Origin: an uncultured Oscillospiraceae bacterium
Lineage (GTDB): Bacteria; Bacillota; Clostridia; Oscillospirales; Ruminococcaceae
NCBI GenBank assembly: GCA_934481445.1
Contig: CAKSPC010000007.1
Span: 1-61,397, forward strand
Direction: 5' to 3'
DNA length: 61,397 nucleotides
Shown here: piece by piece, positions 34,138 through 42,468 of the stretch
How the letters are laid out: each line of letters begins with the position of its first letter
How positions within the stretch are numbered: the first letter of the stretch is position 1
Program-made: the position numbers and the translations under genes
The notes under the pieces: model-generated
Told to the model about the DNA's origin: nothing
What the model saw: the letters and a program-made list of their open reading frames with translations, nothing else
The model's database searches: none

Positions 34138-35484
34138 ATGAAAAAATTTCTCGCGGCAGCACTGGCGTGCTCGCTTATCCTTTCTATGACCGCCTGCAAG
34201 AGCGGCACGGAAAGCACATCCGATGTAAGCAGCGATACAAGCACGGTATCCGATAATTCCTCCGAGGCGTCCTCCGACGCGCAGTCCGAGGTATCCGAGG
34301 ATACTGCGGAGTCCGACGCGGCTTCCGGCGAAACCTCCGATGAGGCGATAGAGGAAGTTCCGTATGTCCTCGGCGGAGAGCTTACGCCCACAATGATCGC
34401 AAATTCCCGCTACAATGTCGGCAATCAGGTTCGCCTTGCAAAGGTGATAAAGAAGCTTCAGGCGGGCGAGGAAGTCACCGTTGCATACCTCGGCGGCTCC
34501 ATCACACAGGGCAGCTCCGCGGGTGACGACAAGTGCTATGCAAGGCTCACCACAAACTGGCTCGAAGAGCAGTTCCCCGACGCAAAGATAAATTATGTAA
34601 GAGCGGGTATCGGCGCGACCGGTTCCTATATCGGCGTTCACCGTGCGGACAGGGATGTTCTCGCGTATAACCCCGACCTGGTTTTTATTGATTTCTCCGT
34701 AAACGACACCACCGAGCGCACCCTCACCAACAAGGAAGCATATGAGGGCCTGCTGAGAAAGCTCTGGAAGGCAGAGTCCGCCCCCGCGATAGTTACCATT
34801 GCGATGACTCAGCAGGACGGCACAAGCTTCCAGGAATACCACGGCGAGATCGTAAAGAAGTACGATATCCCGATGATATCCTACAGGAACGCCATCCTTG
34901 ACGTTATCGACAAGGGCTACATACAGTGGACGGATATCTCCGACGATAACATCCACCCCAATATCCCCGGCCATCAGGTTCTGACCGACCTCATTACAAA
35001 TTACCTCCGGTCTGTTATTGATAACGTAGACAACATCACCGGTGAAGAGAGCAGCTTTGACGTTGCAGATCCTGTTACAAAGTATGAGGACGCTTATGTT
35101 CTCACATCCGAGAACACCACACCCAAGAGCCTCGGCGGATTTGCGGTAAAGTCCGGACTGTTCGGCAATTTCAGCGAAGCATGGATGGCTCGCTCCACCG
35201 AGGGTCAGTTCACCGAGGACGACGCGATCGTATTCGAAGCAGAATGCAGCAATGTCGGTCTGCTGTACGGAAAGCTTACATCCAACGCAGGCAAGGCGGA
35301 GGTTTATGTTGACGATAACCTCTGCGCTACCATTGATTCCGATTTCTCCGGCGGCTGGGGCAGCTACGTTGAATTTGCGGAAGTTGCGACAGACCTCGGC
35401 GAGGGCGTGCATACCATAAAGATAGTTCCCGTTTCCGTTGACCATGCGGCGGCGTTCTATGTTTCCGGCATTGCGCTCAGCTGA
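34138..35484 (+). CDS. SGNH/GDSL-type esterase lipoprotein
   Basis: The 448-residue protein has a lipoprotein signal (SMTACK, Cys20), a Ser/Asp/Glu-rich linker (about 22-75), an SGNH hydrolase domain (about 85-300) and a C-terminal beta-sandwich domain of about 130 residues. Catalytic blocks are YLGGSITQGS (nucleophile Ser), RAGIGATGS, DFSVND, and DDNIHPN (Asp/His). Such enzymes remove acetyl groups from xylan, mannan or other sugars at the cell surface; the substrate here is not fixed. AAGGAG precedes the ATG. Single-gene unit with its own promoter and terminator. Confidence 0.85.
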   Translation: MKKFLAAALACSLILSMTACKSGTESTSDVSSDTSTVSDNSSEASSDAQSEVSEDTAESDAASGETSDEAIEEVPYVLGGELTPTMIANSRYNVGNQVRLAKVIKKLQAGEEVTVAYLGGSITQGSSAGDDKCYARLTTNWLEEQFPDAKINYVRAGIGATGSYIGVHRADRDVLAYNPDLVFIDFSVNDTTERTLTNKEAYEGLLRKLWKAESAPAIVTIAMTQQDGTSFQEYHGEIVKKYDIPMISYRNAILDVIDKGYIQWTDISDDNIHPNIPGHQVLTDLITNYLRSVIDNVDNITGEESSFDVADPVTKYEDAYVLTSENTTPKSLGGFAVKSGLFGNFSEAWMARSTEGQFTEDDAIVFEAECSNVGLLYGKLTSNAGKAEVYVDDNLCATIDSDFSGGWGSYVEFAEVATDLGEGVHTIKIVPVSVDHAAAFYVSGIALS

Positions 35485-35503
35485 TCGTTGACCTGATATT
35501 ATT

Positions 35504-35528
35504 AAAGGCGGCAGAAATGCCGCCTTTT
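35504..35528 (+). terminator. Terminator of the SGNH lipoprotein gene
   Basis: AAAGGCGGC-AGAAAT-GCCGCCTTTT hairpin 20 bases after the stop codon. Confidence 0.88.
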
Positions 35529-35906
35529 AGGCTGTCGGTAAAGGCACATCTGCGTCGTCAACGCCATTTCTCAACAGCTTAGGAAAGATAAATTTTCGCG
35601 TAGCGTATTGGTTTTCGCTTCCTTTTGACACAAAAGGAAGCGGGGGTTGTGGGGGCAGAGGTCTGTCGGTCAGCCCCTCTGTCAACTTGCGTTGACACCT
35701 CCCCAGTGGGGAGATCTCCCCGCCACTCCGCACGCAGTGCGGTTTTACGACTTTAAAGGCGCTAAAGGGGTGTGGGTCGGGGTGGACAAACGGGACGTTT
35801 GTCCAGAAAACGTAAGAGTTTTCCCCCACAGTCTATTGCAAATTTTCTGCCGTTTTAACTTTTTCGACAAGCTGACACCCCCGAGCCTGCAAAAGCTCGG
35901 GGGTGT
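35529..35906. repeat. Hairpin-rich non-coding block, family B copy 2
   Basis: No gene is seen in about 390 bases. Perfect hairpins are at 35617-35641 (GCTTCCTTTT arms), 35699-35713 (CTCCCC/GGGGAG), 35727-35741 (CCGCAC/GTGCGG), 35784-35804 (GGACAAACG arms) and 35875-35906 (ACACCCCCGAGC arms). The 35738-35830 part is an inverted copy of 541-615. The last hairpin lies just past the FGGY kinase stop and may end its transcript. TTTTTCGACAAGCTG here resembles TTTTTTCAACAAGCTG at 20321. Confidence 0.7.
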
Positions 35907-35922
35907 AATATTTTTCGAAAAA

Positions 35923-37497
35923 TCACTTTGCCGCAGCAAATTCCGCCGCAAGGCCGTGCTTGTAATTCTCGATGAATTTTCCGAAGCCCGCCGCGCCGTT
36001 TTCCTCGGGGTTGAGGGTGGAGCATTCCATCTCCGCGAAAACTTCATTCTCAAGGAATTCGGGGAGGGACTTTTTACCGCCGCATACCGAGTATGCCGCC
36101 AGCAGAGCCATGCCCCATGCGCCGCCCTCGCCCGCGGTTTTCATAACGGACACCGCCGTGCCGAGCCCGTCCGCGAGGAACTGCTGTGCCACGCCCTTTG
36201 TCTTGAAAAGTCCGCCGTGCCCGGTGAATTTGTCCGCAGAAACGTGCTCCTTTTCAAACAGGATATCCATGCCAAGCTTCAGCGCCGCCATCGTGGAATA
36301 TATTTCCGCGCGGAACAGGTTTGCAAGGTTGAACTTTCCGTCCGGGGTGCGGAAGTACATCGGACGGCCGTTTTCTGCGCCGACGACCGGTTCTCCCGAA
36401 AGGAAATTGTACGCGACCGTGCCGCCGCAGTCGGGGTCGCCTTTCAGCGCGGCATAATACAGCATATCGTAAAGCTCGGGCTTTGCGATGGGATGGCCGC
36501 TGAGCTCTGCAAACTCGCCGAATACCTTAACCCATGCGTCAAGTTCGGATGAGCAGTTGTTGCAGTGCACCATTGCGACGGGAGCGCCGTCGGGGGTGGT
36601 TACAACGTCTATTTCGGGGTAGCAGCCGCTGAGAGGCTTATCCAGCACAAGCATTGCGAAGATGGATGTTCCCGCGGATACGTTGCCGGTGCGGGGAAGA
36701 ACGCTGTTCGTGGCGGTCATGCCCGTGCCCGCGTCGCCCTCGGGAGGGCAGAGGATAATGCCTGCTTTGAGTCTGCCGGTGGGATCGAGAAGCTTTGCGC
36801 CCTCGTCGGTCAGCCGCGCCTCGGAAGCTCCCGCAGAGAGCACCCCGGGAAGAACATCGCGGAGTTTTACGCCGAAGCCCCTGCTTTCGAGCAGTTCATC
36901 CACCCTGCGGATGTATTCGGGGTTGTACTGTCCGTTTTCGATGGGGAATATGCCCGAAGCTTCGCCGACGCCGACATGGCGCTTGCCGGTAAGCAGGCAG
37001 TGGATATATCCTGCGAGGGTGTTTATATGTGCGATGTGCTTTGTGTGCTCCTCACCGTTGAGAACCGCCTGATAGAGATGCGCAATGCTCCAGCGCTGGG
37101 GAATGTTGAAGCCGAGCAGTTCGGAAAGCTCCGCCGCCGCCTGCTCGGTGATGGTGTTGCGCCATGTTCTGAAAGGAACCAGCAGATTATCGTCCTTGTC
37201 AAAGGCCATGTAGCCGTGCATCATACCCGAAATTCCCATTGCGCCGTAAGATGTGGGCACAACGCCGTATTTCTTTTCGATATCCTCAACAAGGCTTGCG
37301 TAGCAGTGCTGAAGCCCGCCGGTTATGTCGTCGGAAGAGTATGTCCACACGCCGTTCTCGAAGCGGTTCTGCCAGTCGTGGCTTCCCGAAGCGATGGGTG
37401 CGAAGGTGTCGTCGATGAGCACCGCCTTTATTCTTGTGGAGCCGAATTCTATGCCGAGGTAAGTTTTGCTGTTCCGGATTTTTTCCTGTATAGTCAT
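35923..37497 (-). CDS. FGGY-family carbohydrate kinase
   Basis: The 524-residue cytoplasmic sugar kinase has the N-terminal ATPase-fold strand YLGIEFGSTRIKAVLID (phosphate 1), GISGMMHGYMAFD (substrate loop), EGDAGTGMTATNSVLPRTGNVSAG (phosphate 2 region) and GHGGLFKTKGVAQQFLADGL (adenosine motif). It is closest in look to ribulokinase/xylulokinase-type members, but the substrate cannot be fixed, and no isomerase or epimerase gene is adjacent. Start at 37497, 6 bases after AAGGTGG; the GTG at 37506 overlaps that site. It has its own promoter with a palindrome in the spacer. Confidence 0.85.
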   Translation of the reverse strand: MTIQEKIRNSKTYLGIEFGSTRIKAVLIDDTFAPIASGSHDWQNRFENGVWTYSSDDITGGLQHCYASLVEDIEKKYGVVPTSYGAMGISGMMHGYMAFDKDDNLLVPFRTWRNTITEQAAAELSELLGFNIPQRWSIAHLYQAVLNGEEHTKHIAHINTLAGYIHCLLTGKRHVGVGEASGIFPIENGQYNPEYIRRVDELLESRGFGVKLRDVLPGVLSAGASEARLTDEGAKLLDPTGRLKAGIILCPPEGDAGTGMTATNSVLPRTGNVSAGTSIFAMLVLDKPLSGCYPEIDVVTTPDGAPVAMVHCNNCSSELDAWVKVFGEFAELSGHPIAKPELYDMLYYAALKGDPDCGGTVAYNFLSGEPVVGAENGRPMYFRTPDGKFNLANLFRAEIYSTMAALKLGMDILFEKEHVSADKFTGHGGLFKTKGVAQQFLADGLGTAVSVMKTAGEGGAWGMALLAAYSVCGGKKSLPEFLENEVFAEMECSTLNPEENGAAGFGKFIENYKHGLAAEFAAAK

Positions 37498-37536
37498 TTT
37501 TACCACCTTATTTGCAAATTATATTTGATGATTATT

Positions 37537-37565
37537 ATTGTATCATACCGCAGCGGTAATTTCAA
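37537..37565 (-). promoter_or_regulatory. Sigma-A promoter and likely operator of the FGGY kinase
   Basis: TTGAAA (37560-37565), 17 bases, TACAAT (37537-37542) on the minus strand. The spacer holds the perfect inverted repeat TACCGC-A-GCGGTA (37546-37558), placed where a repressor would block polymerase. Confidence 0.75.
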
Positions 37566-37683
37566 TAGCATATTGAGCATTGTTTTGCGGGAGATGGCGT
37601 TTATGCAAGGCAGGCGCAGGAGATTTTTGTGTTTTTGCGGAAGTCTTTGAGGGGGACGGAAAATTTCATGCAGAAAAGCAAAA

Positions 37684-37749
37684 TTCCCGACGGCTGTCGG
37701 GAAAACAAAAATCGGATGTTTTGCGCCGATTCTCATCGGCGCAAAACGC
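37684..37749 (-). terminator. Hairpins downstream of tRNA-Arg
   Basis: Two perfect hairpins lie right after the tRNA on the minus strand: GTTTTGCGCCGAT / ATCGGCGCAAAAC (37720-37748) and TTCCCGAC-AGCC-GTCGGGAA (37686-37705), the latter followed by TTTTGC. They probably end the tRNA transcript, and look like the hairpins at 20.1-20.4 kb. Confidence 0.65.
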
Positions 37750-37824
37750 TGGCACCCCTTGTAGGAATCGAACCTACAACTGCCCCTTAGGAGGGGGCTG
37801 TTATATCCATTTAACTAAAGAGGC
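37750..37824 (-). tRNA. tRNA-Arg(CCT)
   Basis: The 75-base cloverleaf is complete on the minus strand: acceptor GCCTCTT pairing with AAGGGGT, D stem GTTA/TAAC, anticodon stem GCCCC/GGGGC with loop CTCCTAA (anticodon CCT, reads AGG), T arm with GGTTCGATTCC, and an encoded CCA end. Confidence 0.95.
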
Positions 37825-37835
37825 TTGACAGATAT

Positions 37836-37864
37836 ATTATACCATTATATTATGAATTTTTCAA
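37836..37864 (-). promoter_or_regulatory. Sigma-A promoter of tRNA-Arg
   Basis: TTGAAA (37859-37864), 17 bases, TATAAT (37836-37841) on the minus strand, 12 bases before the tRNA. Confidence 0.85.
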
Positions 37865-37998
37865 GGGGGTAAATTCATTTTGTGCATAATAATCAAAAAG
37901 ATCATCCGAAAAATGTCGCAGCACACTCTGCTTTAGGAAAAAATACTCTGCGGCGGAATAAATAATACTCGGAATTGTCAGAAATAAATTGTAAGTTA

Positions 37999-38063
37999 TT
38001 TTACTTAAACTTGCGATATCGCGCATAACAGAGCCGTTTGAGCTTTTCAAAATTAAGTAAAAT
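37999..38063. promoter_or_regulatory. Inverted repeat ATTTTACTTAA / TTAAGTAAAAT
   Basis: Perfect 11-base arms (37999-38009 and 38053-38063) separated by 43 bases, in the AT-rich region upstream of the surface protein gene at 38256. The ACTTAA/TTAAGT core recurs at 34098 and at 43341-43372. The rest of 37865-38110 shows no gene. Confidence 0.4.
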
Positions 38064-38118
38064 ACGAGGCTTGATTAATTTTAATAAAAAAACACAAAAG
38101 ATTTATACAAATTGCACA

Positions 38119-38148
38119 TTGACGAAATCAATGTAAAAATGTTATATT
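38119..38148 (+). promoter_or_regulatory. Sigma-A promoter of the surface protein gene at 38256
   Basis: TTGACG (38119-38124) and TATATT (38143-38148) with 18 bases between (or TTATAT with 17). A leader of about 100 bases follows. Confidence 0.65.
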
Positions 38149-38255
38149 GTTATACAAGGGTAGTTGTGTCTTTACGGCAGAACTGTCTTTACAAAGGCAA
38201 TTTTTTCCTGCAAGGTCTATGCAGGAATATAAAAACTTCAAGGAGGATTTTTATC

Positions 38256-39029
38256 ATGAAGTTCGCAAAGATTCTTTCTGTAGCAGCAATTTCTGCTGTT
38301 GCAGCAGCTGCTTTCGCTTCCACAGCAAGCGCAGAGCTGGTTACTTCCGCAAGCACAGCTAACGGCCTTAACTCCGGTACAGGCATGTGGCTGGTCAAGC
38401 CCTTCTGCCCCGCTGAAGGTGTTGACCTTGGCCTTGACCTTGCTAACACAGGCTCCCTGGTATTCACCATCAAGGCTGCTGAGCCCGAGTGGTTCGAAGG
38501 TCAGACCGGCGGCGCTGTTGTAGTTTCCTGCGGCCCTGCAAGCGCTACTCCCGCTGACCACAACTGGGTTTCCAAGAGCTACTGGGGCGTTGTTGACGAG
38601 GCTCTCGAGCTTGATACTCACGATGCAGCTGCTGACATCCAGTCCGTTAAGGTTGGCGACTACACCTACGAGCTGACCTGCCCTGTTGACGACACCAACT
38701 GCGTATACGGCGAGTGCCTTACGCTTGAGGATGGCTATGTACAGTTTGCTCTGCAGGAGTGGGGCTCCGATATGTCCACGATCGAAGTAGTTTCCTTCGA
38801 GATCAAGGATAAGTCCGGCAACACAATGGCTAAGTTCGACGGCGACGGCAACCTGCTCACTTCCGCGGCAGCTTCCGACGACGCAGCTTCCGACGACACT
38901 ACAACAACAGCTCCCGTTGTAACAGGCGACAAGACTTCCCCCGACACCGGCGTTGAGGGTATCGCAGCAGTTGCAGGCCTCGCAGCAGTTGCAGCAGGCG
39001 CAGTTGTAATCTCCAGAAAGAGAAAGTAA
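38256..39029 (+). CDS. Wall-anchored surface protein, paralogue 1
   Basis: The 257-residue secreted protein has a Sec signal peptide (MKFAKILSVAAISAVAAAAF, cut after ASA), one globular domain (about 27-200) with Trp-rich motifs EPEWFEGQTGGAVVVS and HNWVSKSYWGVVDE, an acidic Asp/Ser/Thr linker, and a C-terminal sorting signal: SPDTG, hydrophobic stretch, RKRK. This is the sortase pattern of ruminococci. Aromatic residues and beta pattern suggest carbohydrate binding. Codon use is strongly biased (GCT/GCA, GTT), which suggests high expression. The start at 38256 follows AAGGAGG; a frame running further upstream has no site. The next gene is a paralogue. Confidence 0.75.
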   Translation: MKFAKILSVAAISAVAAAAFASTASAELVTSASTANGLNSGTGMWLVKPFCPAEGVDLGLDLANTGSLVFTIKAAEPEWFEGQTGGAVVVSCGPASATPADHNWVSKSYWGVVDEALELDTHDAAADIQSVKVGDYTYELTCPVDDTNCVYGECLTLEDGYVQFALQEWGSDMSTIEVVSFEIKDKSGNTMAKFDGDGNLLTSAAASDDAASDDTTTTAPVVTGDKTSPDTGVEGIAAVAGLAAVAAGAVVISRKRK

Positions 39030-39098
39030 TCCCTGCTGTTTGCATAAACGGCTGAAATACGGTACACTATAATAAATAACATTTGGAGGATCATTATT

Positions 39099-39899
39099 AT
39101 GAAGATCACAAAGATTCTTTCCGCAGCTTCCGCAGCTGCAGTTTGCGCAGCAGTTCTCGCAGCTACTGCAAGCGCAACTCTTACCACTGTTGACCAGACA
39201 GGCGTATTCAAGAGCGGTACAGGCTCCTGGATGCCCGTTGTTTATTCCGACGGCACATTCGATGCAAGCGAGAAGGATGTAGTTGACTACGGTTTCGACT
39301 GCCAGAAGATCGCTTCTATCGAAGTTACCTTTACTCCCGCTGAGCCCGAGTGGTGGGAAGGCGAAGTAGGCGGCGCTATCGTTCTCTCTAACAAGAGCGC
39401 ATCCGATGCTTCCCACAACTGGAACGGCAAGGAGTTCTGGGGCGTAGTTGACGAGGATCTCGACCTTGCAACAATCGACGACACAAAGGCTTGCGTTGCT
39501 GTAAAGACCGGCGACCTCCAGTACACAATCACCTGCCCCGTTGATGACAAGAACTGCGTTGTTGATGATTACTCCCTCGTTCAGGTCGCATTCCAGGAGT
39601 GGTCTTCCGGTATGACCGATATCACAGTTCTCGGCATGAACCTCAAGGACGCTGACGGCAACCTGCTCCTCGCTTACGATGCAAACGGCAACGTAACATA
39701 CAATGTAGCGGCAAATGCTGACGATGCAGCTTCCGATGACGCTGCAACCGACGATGCAGCAGCTGATGAAACAACAACAGCTCCCGCTGTAACAGGCGAC
39801 AAGACCTCCCCTGACACAGGTGTTGAGGGCGTTGCAGCCGTTGCAGGCATCGCAGTTGTTGCAGCAGGCGCAGTTGCTCTGTCCAGAAAGAGAAAGTAA
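39099..39899 (+). CDS. Wall-anchored surface protein, paralogue 2
   Basis: The 266-residue protein is a tandem paralogue of the preceding one: signal peptide (cleavage after ASA), the same domain with EPEWWEGEVGGAIVLS and HNWNGKEFWGVVDED, the conserved TCPVDDKNCV, an acidic Ala/Asp linker and the sorting signal SPDTGVEG, hydrophobic helix, RKRK. Probably a sugar-binding or structural protein fixed to the wall by sortase. GGAGG precedes the ATG. A promoter-like TTGCAT-N17-TACACT lies in the 70-base gap, so it may be expressed both with and apart from its neighbour. Confidence 0.75.
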   Translation: MKITKILSAASAAAVCAAVLAATASATLTTVDQTGVFKSGTGSWMPVVYSDGTFDASEKDVVDYGFDCQKIASIEVTFTPAEPEWWEGEVGGAIVLSNKSASDASHNWNGKEFWGVVDEDLDLATIDDTKACVAVKTGDLQYTITCPVDDKNCVVDDYSLVQVAFQEWSSGMTDITVLGMNLKDADGNLLLAYDANGNVTYNVAANADDAASDDAATDDAAADETTTAPAVTGDKTSPDTGVEGVAAVAGIAVVAAGAVALSRKRK

Positions 39900-39929
39900 T
39901 TTCCGCGGATCAATAATGATCCTTTGATA

Positions 39930-39955
39930 AAAACCGCATAACACTGCGGTTTTAT
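39930..39955 (+). terminator. Terminator after the surface protein pair
   Basis: AAAACCGCA-TAACAC-TGCGGTTTTA hairpin 30 bases after the stop codon. Confidence 0.8.
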
Positions 39956-39993
39956 GGGAAATCACCCGCTTTGAAAAAATTTTTTGAAACGGG

Positions 39994-40023
39994 TGAAACT
40001 TTTTCCCGACGATCCGTGACTAC
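39994..40023 (+). promoter_or_regulatory. ECF-type promoter 1 of the dockerin gene
   Basis: TGAAAC, 17 bases starting with TTTTT, TGACTAC: the same boxes and spacing as in front of the ECF sigma gene (5955-5984). Confidence 0.75.
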
Positions 40024-40071
40024 GGTATTGCAAGCGGGAATCTAGAAAAAAGTTCGGAAAATAAAATTTTC

Positions 40072-40101
40072 TGAAACTTTTTTGAACATTCTCGTGACTA
40101 C
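40072..40101 (+). promoter_or_regulatory. ECF-type promoter 2 of the dockerin gene
   Basis: TGAAAC, 17 bases starting with TTTTTT, TGACTAC, 78 bases downstream of the first copy and about 85 before the ATG. An inverted repeat (AAAAAAGTT ... AACTTTTTT, 40044-40083) overlaps its -35 box. No sigma-A promoter is obvious. Confidence 0.75.
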
Positions 40102-40191
40102 CCTCATAACGGATCGAAAAATCCGTTTATCACATCCGAGTGCCCGATAACTCAGAGATGTTATAAAAAACAATAATTTAGGAGGACTATT

Positions 40192-42369
40192 ATGTTAAGA
40201 AGAAGAATTCTTGCTTCTGCTATGGCATCTGTAATGGCTCTGACTTCCGTTGCAGTTGTAGCCAGCGCAGATGAGACTACTGACGTAAAGAACGTTAAGA
40301 CTAAGGCTGACCTCGAGGCTTATGTAAAGAGCCTGGATACTCTGAAGGCTGATGGCATCTACGACTACGGCACCACTTCCCAGACAAACTTCAACAATGC
40401 TTATGCATATGCTGAGAACGTACTGGCTGACGCTGGTTCCACAGTTGATAACTACACAGCTGCTTACTCCATGCTGAAGAACGTTGTAGACGGTCTGACC
40501 ATCTACACCGCTGACCAGCTGAAGACCTTGATCACTTCCTGCAAGAAGATCTACGAGACAGACAACACCATGGAAAATGATGATGCTATCTACGAAGATG
40601 ACAGAGATGACGATCAGAACTTCTCCAACTTCGCTGCTGCTTACGAGACCGCTCAGGACTATGTAACTTCCGGCGATTCCAGCATGATCACAGACGCTTA
40701 CGAGGCTCTGGATGCTGCTAAGAAGAACCTGCACGCTCTTGCTTCTGTAACAAAGGCTCAGTTCAGATCTGCTCTGAAGAGCTACGAGACCCTTATCGGT
40801 AAGGAAGACAACTACGAGAGCTGGAGAAGAGGTACATTCAAGGCTGGCTGGCTGAGCGACTTCAACGGCAACTACTGGGTAGTAAGCAATGGTGGTCACG
40901 AGGCTGCTTATGATACATACGGCGACCTGTTCGACCTCATCAAGAACGGCGACTCCAAGGTTGACATGGGCGGCTGGTCCGAGGCTCTGATCAAGGTTGA
41001 AACTGGTTACACCGTTGACTCTTTTATCAACACACAGTATGATGAACTGACCAAGCTCGAAGGCACAACCAAGACCACTAACCCCACAATCGTTGCAGCT
41101 TACAAGGCAGCTCAGGACGCAGTTCTTCTGTACAACAACTGGGCAGTTGACAACGTAACAAGAGGTACTGAGACTTCAGTTAAGACCCTGCTTAAGACAT
41201 ACCACAACCAGCTCGTTGCTGCTTACAAGAAGACAACAGCTGAGGATGTTTACACAGCAATCAACGGCAAGGCTCCCAGCGCAAGCTGGATCACCGTTAA
41301 CGGCAGCGGCAAGATCACAGGCGCTGCAATGAAGAACGAGACCAAGGAGTCCAAGACTGTAACGGTTTCCGGTGTTAATTACACTGTAAAGAAGAACGCT
41401 GATATCCTTAAGGAAATCACCGTTACTGCTGGCGATGTAACAGACGCAACACTGGCTGAGGCTCTGAAGATTGCTGAAGCTTACATCAACGGCGACGCTG
41501 ATGCTAAGGACGGCTCCCTCATCAAGGCAATTGATGATACAGCTTCCATCACAAAGGCTACCGGTAAGTCCTCTGCTGAGTGGACACTGGTTTACAGATA
41601 CCTCAAGTACGCTCTCGAGGATCTGTTCCCCGCTGCTGATGCAACATACAAGAAGGCTGACGTTGTTACACTGATCAGCAACGCTTACGACCTCGCTGAT
41701 ACAACCGGTGATGCTGCTGTATTCGCAGCTAACCACGACGCTCTTGTTGACGCACGTCAGGCTGCACAGGCTTGGGTTGCTGCTGCAAACAAGGATAAGT
41801 CCTACAAGGACGGCGCTGAGGTTGACGGTCAGACCTCTACTCAGGTTTACAACACTCTGAAGGGCGCTTATGATGCTCTGAACAATCAGCTGGGCGACTA
41901 CAAGTACAGCTACGGCGAGATCTACAACAAGATCGCTGAAGTTTCCGACATGATCGACGCTGGCGAGCTGAAGGCTACAGATGACCTGACAAAGGCTCTG
42001 AACGACCTCGCACTGAAGTTCACAAACGCTGCTAACTTCTCCAACGAAGACAACTACATCTTCGACGACGAGCGTAACCTGGTTGACTACAACCGTCTGT
42101 ACACCAACAGCGGCGCAACACAGGATGAGAAGGACGTAAAGGCTGCTTACGAAGCTCTGCTGGCTGCTGTAAAGACTCAGACCGAAGTTACAGTTGTTCT
42201 CGGCGACGTTGACGGCAACGGTGCTGTAAACGCTCTGGATGCTGCTGCTATCCTGAAGGCTGTTGTTGATGGCACTGTTATCGACGCTAAGGTTGGCGAC
42301 GTAAACGCTGATGGTTCTGTAAACGCACTTGATGCTGCTAAGATCCTGGCTGACATCGTTGCAGGCTAA
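40192..42369 (+). CDS. Secreted helical-repeat protein with C-terminal dockerin
   Basis: The 725-residue exported protein has a signal peptide (about 1-26, cut after ASA), a long central region of Ala/Tyr/Asp-rich helical repeats (about 30-665; repeated patterns like YNTLKGAYDALNNQ and DAYEALDAAKKNL, similar to FIVAR-type bundles), and a type I dockerin at about 670-725. The dockerin has two calcium loops, GDVDGNGAVNALDAAAIL and GDVNADGSVNALDAAKIL, each with D-x-D/N-x-N/D-G spacing. No catalytic domain is visible, so it may be a structural or binding part of a cohesin-dockerin complex. AGGAGG precedes the ATG. Two ECF-type promoters lie upstream. Confidence 0.85.
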   Translation: MLRRRILASAMASVMALTSVAVVASADETTDVKNVKTKADLEAYVKSLDTLKADGIYDYGTTSQTNFNNAYAYAENVLADAGSTVDNYTAAYSMLKNVVDGLTIYTADQLKTLITSCKKIYETDNTMENDDAIYEDDRDDDQNFSNFAAAYETAQDYVTSGDSSMITDAYEALDAAKKNLHALASVTKAQFRSALKSYETLIGKEDNYESWRRGTFKAGWLSDFNGNYWVVSNGGHEAAYDTYGDLFDLIKNGDSKVDMGGWSEALIKVETGYTVDSFINTQYDELTKLEGTTKTTNPTIVAAYKAAQDAVLLYNNWAVDNVTRGTETSVKTLLKTYHNQLVAAYKKTTAEDVYTAINGKAPSASWITVNGSGKITGAAMKNETKESKTVTVSGVNYTVKKNADILKEITVTAGDVTDATLAEALKIAEAYINGDADAKDGSLIKAIDDTASITKATGKSSAEWTLVYRYLKYALEDLFPAADATYKKADVVTLISNAYDLADTTGDAAVFAANHDALVDARQAAQAWVAAANKDKSYKDGAEVDGQTSTQVYNTLKGAYDALNNQLGDYKYSYGEIYNKIAEVSDMIDAGELKATDDLTKALNDLALKFTNAANFSNEDNYIFDDERNLVDYNRLYTNSGATQDEKDVKAAYEALLAAVKTQTEVTVVLGDVDGNGAVNALDAAAILKAVVDGTVIDAKVGDVNADGSVNALDAAKILADIVAG

Positions 42370-42402
42370 TCTTAAAGCCTAATTAATCCCTGTTCTTTAA
42401 TT

Positions 42403-42435
42403 GTCCCGCGGGGCGCAAGCCCCGCATACTGGGAC
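42403..42435 (+). other. Hairpin between dockerin and cohesin-like genes
   Basis: GCGGGGC-GCAA-GCCCCGC (42408-42425) inside an outer GTCCC/GGGAC pair. There is no T-run, so it is more likely an mRNA-stability or attenuating hairpin than a full terminator. Confidence 0.55.
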
Positions 42436-42468
42436 CATTAAATACAAAAAAATATGGAGGAAAATAAT

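Noticed and set aside
37850..38050. 66-codon minus-strand open frame upstream of tRNA-Arg
   Set aside because: No ribosome site, overlaps the tRNA promoter, and no recognisable sequence.
38238..39965. 575-codon minus-strand open frame opposite the two anchored proteins
   Set aside because: The product is a Cys/Asn/Ser-rich low-complexity chain that mirrors GCA/GCT-rich codons of the true genes; it also spans both genes and a terminator.
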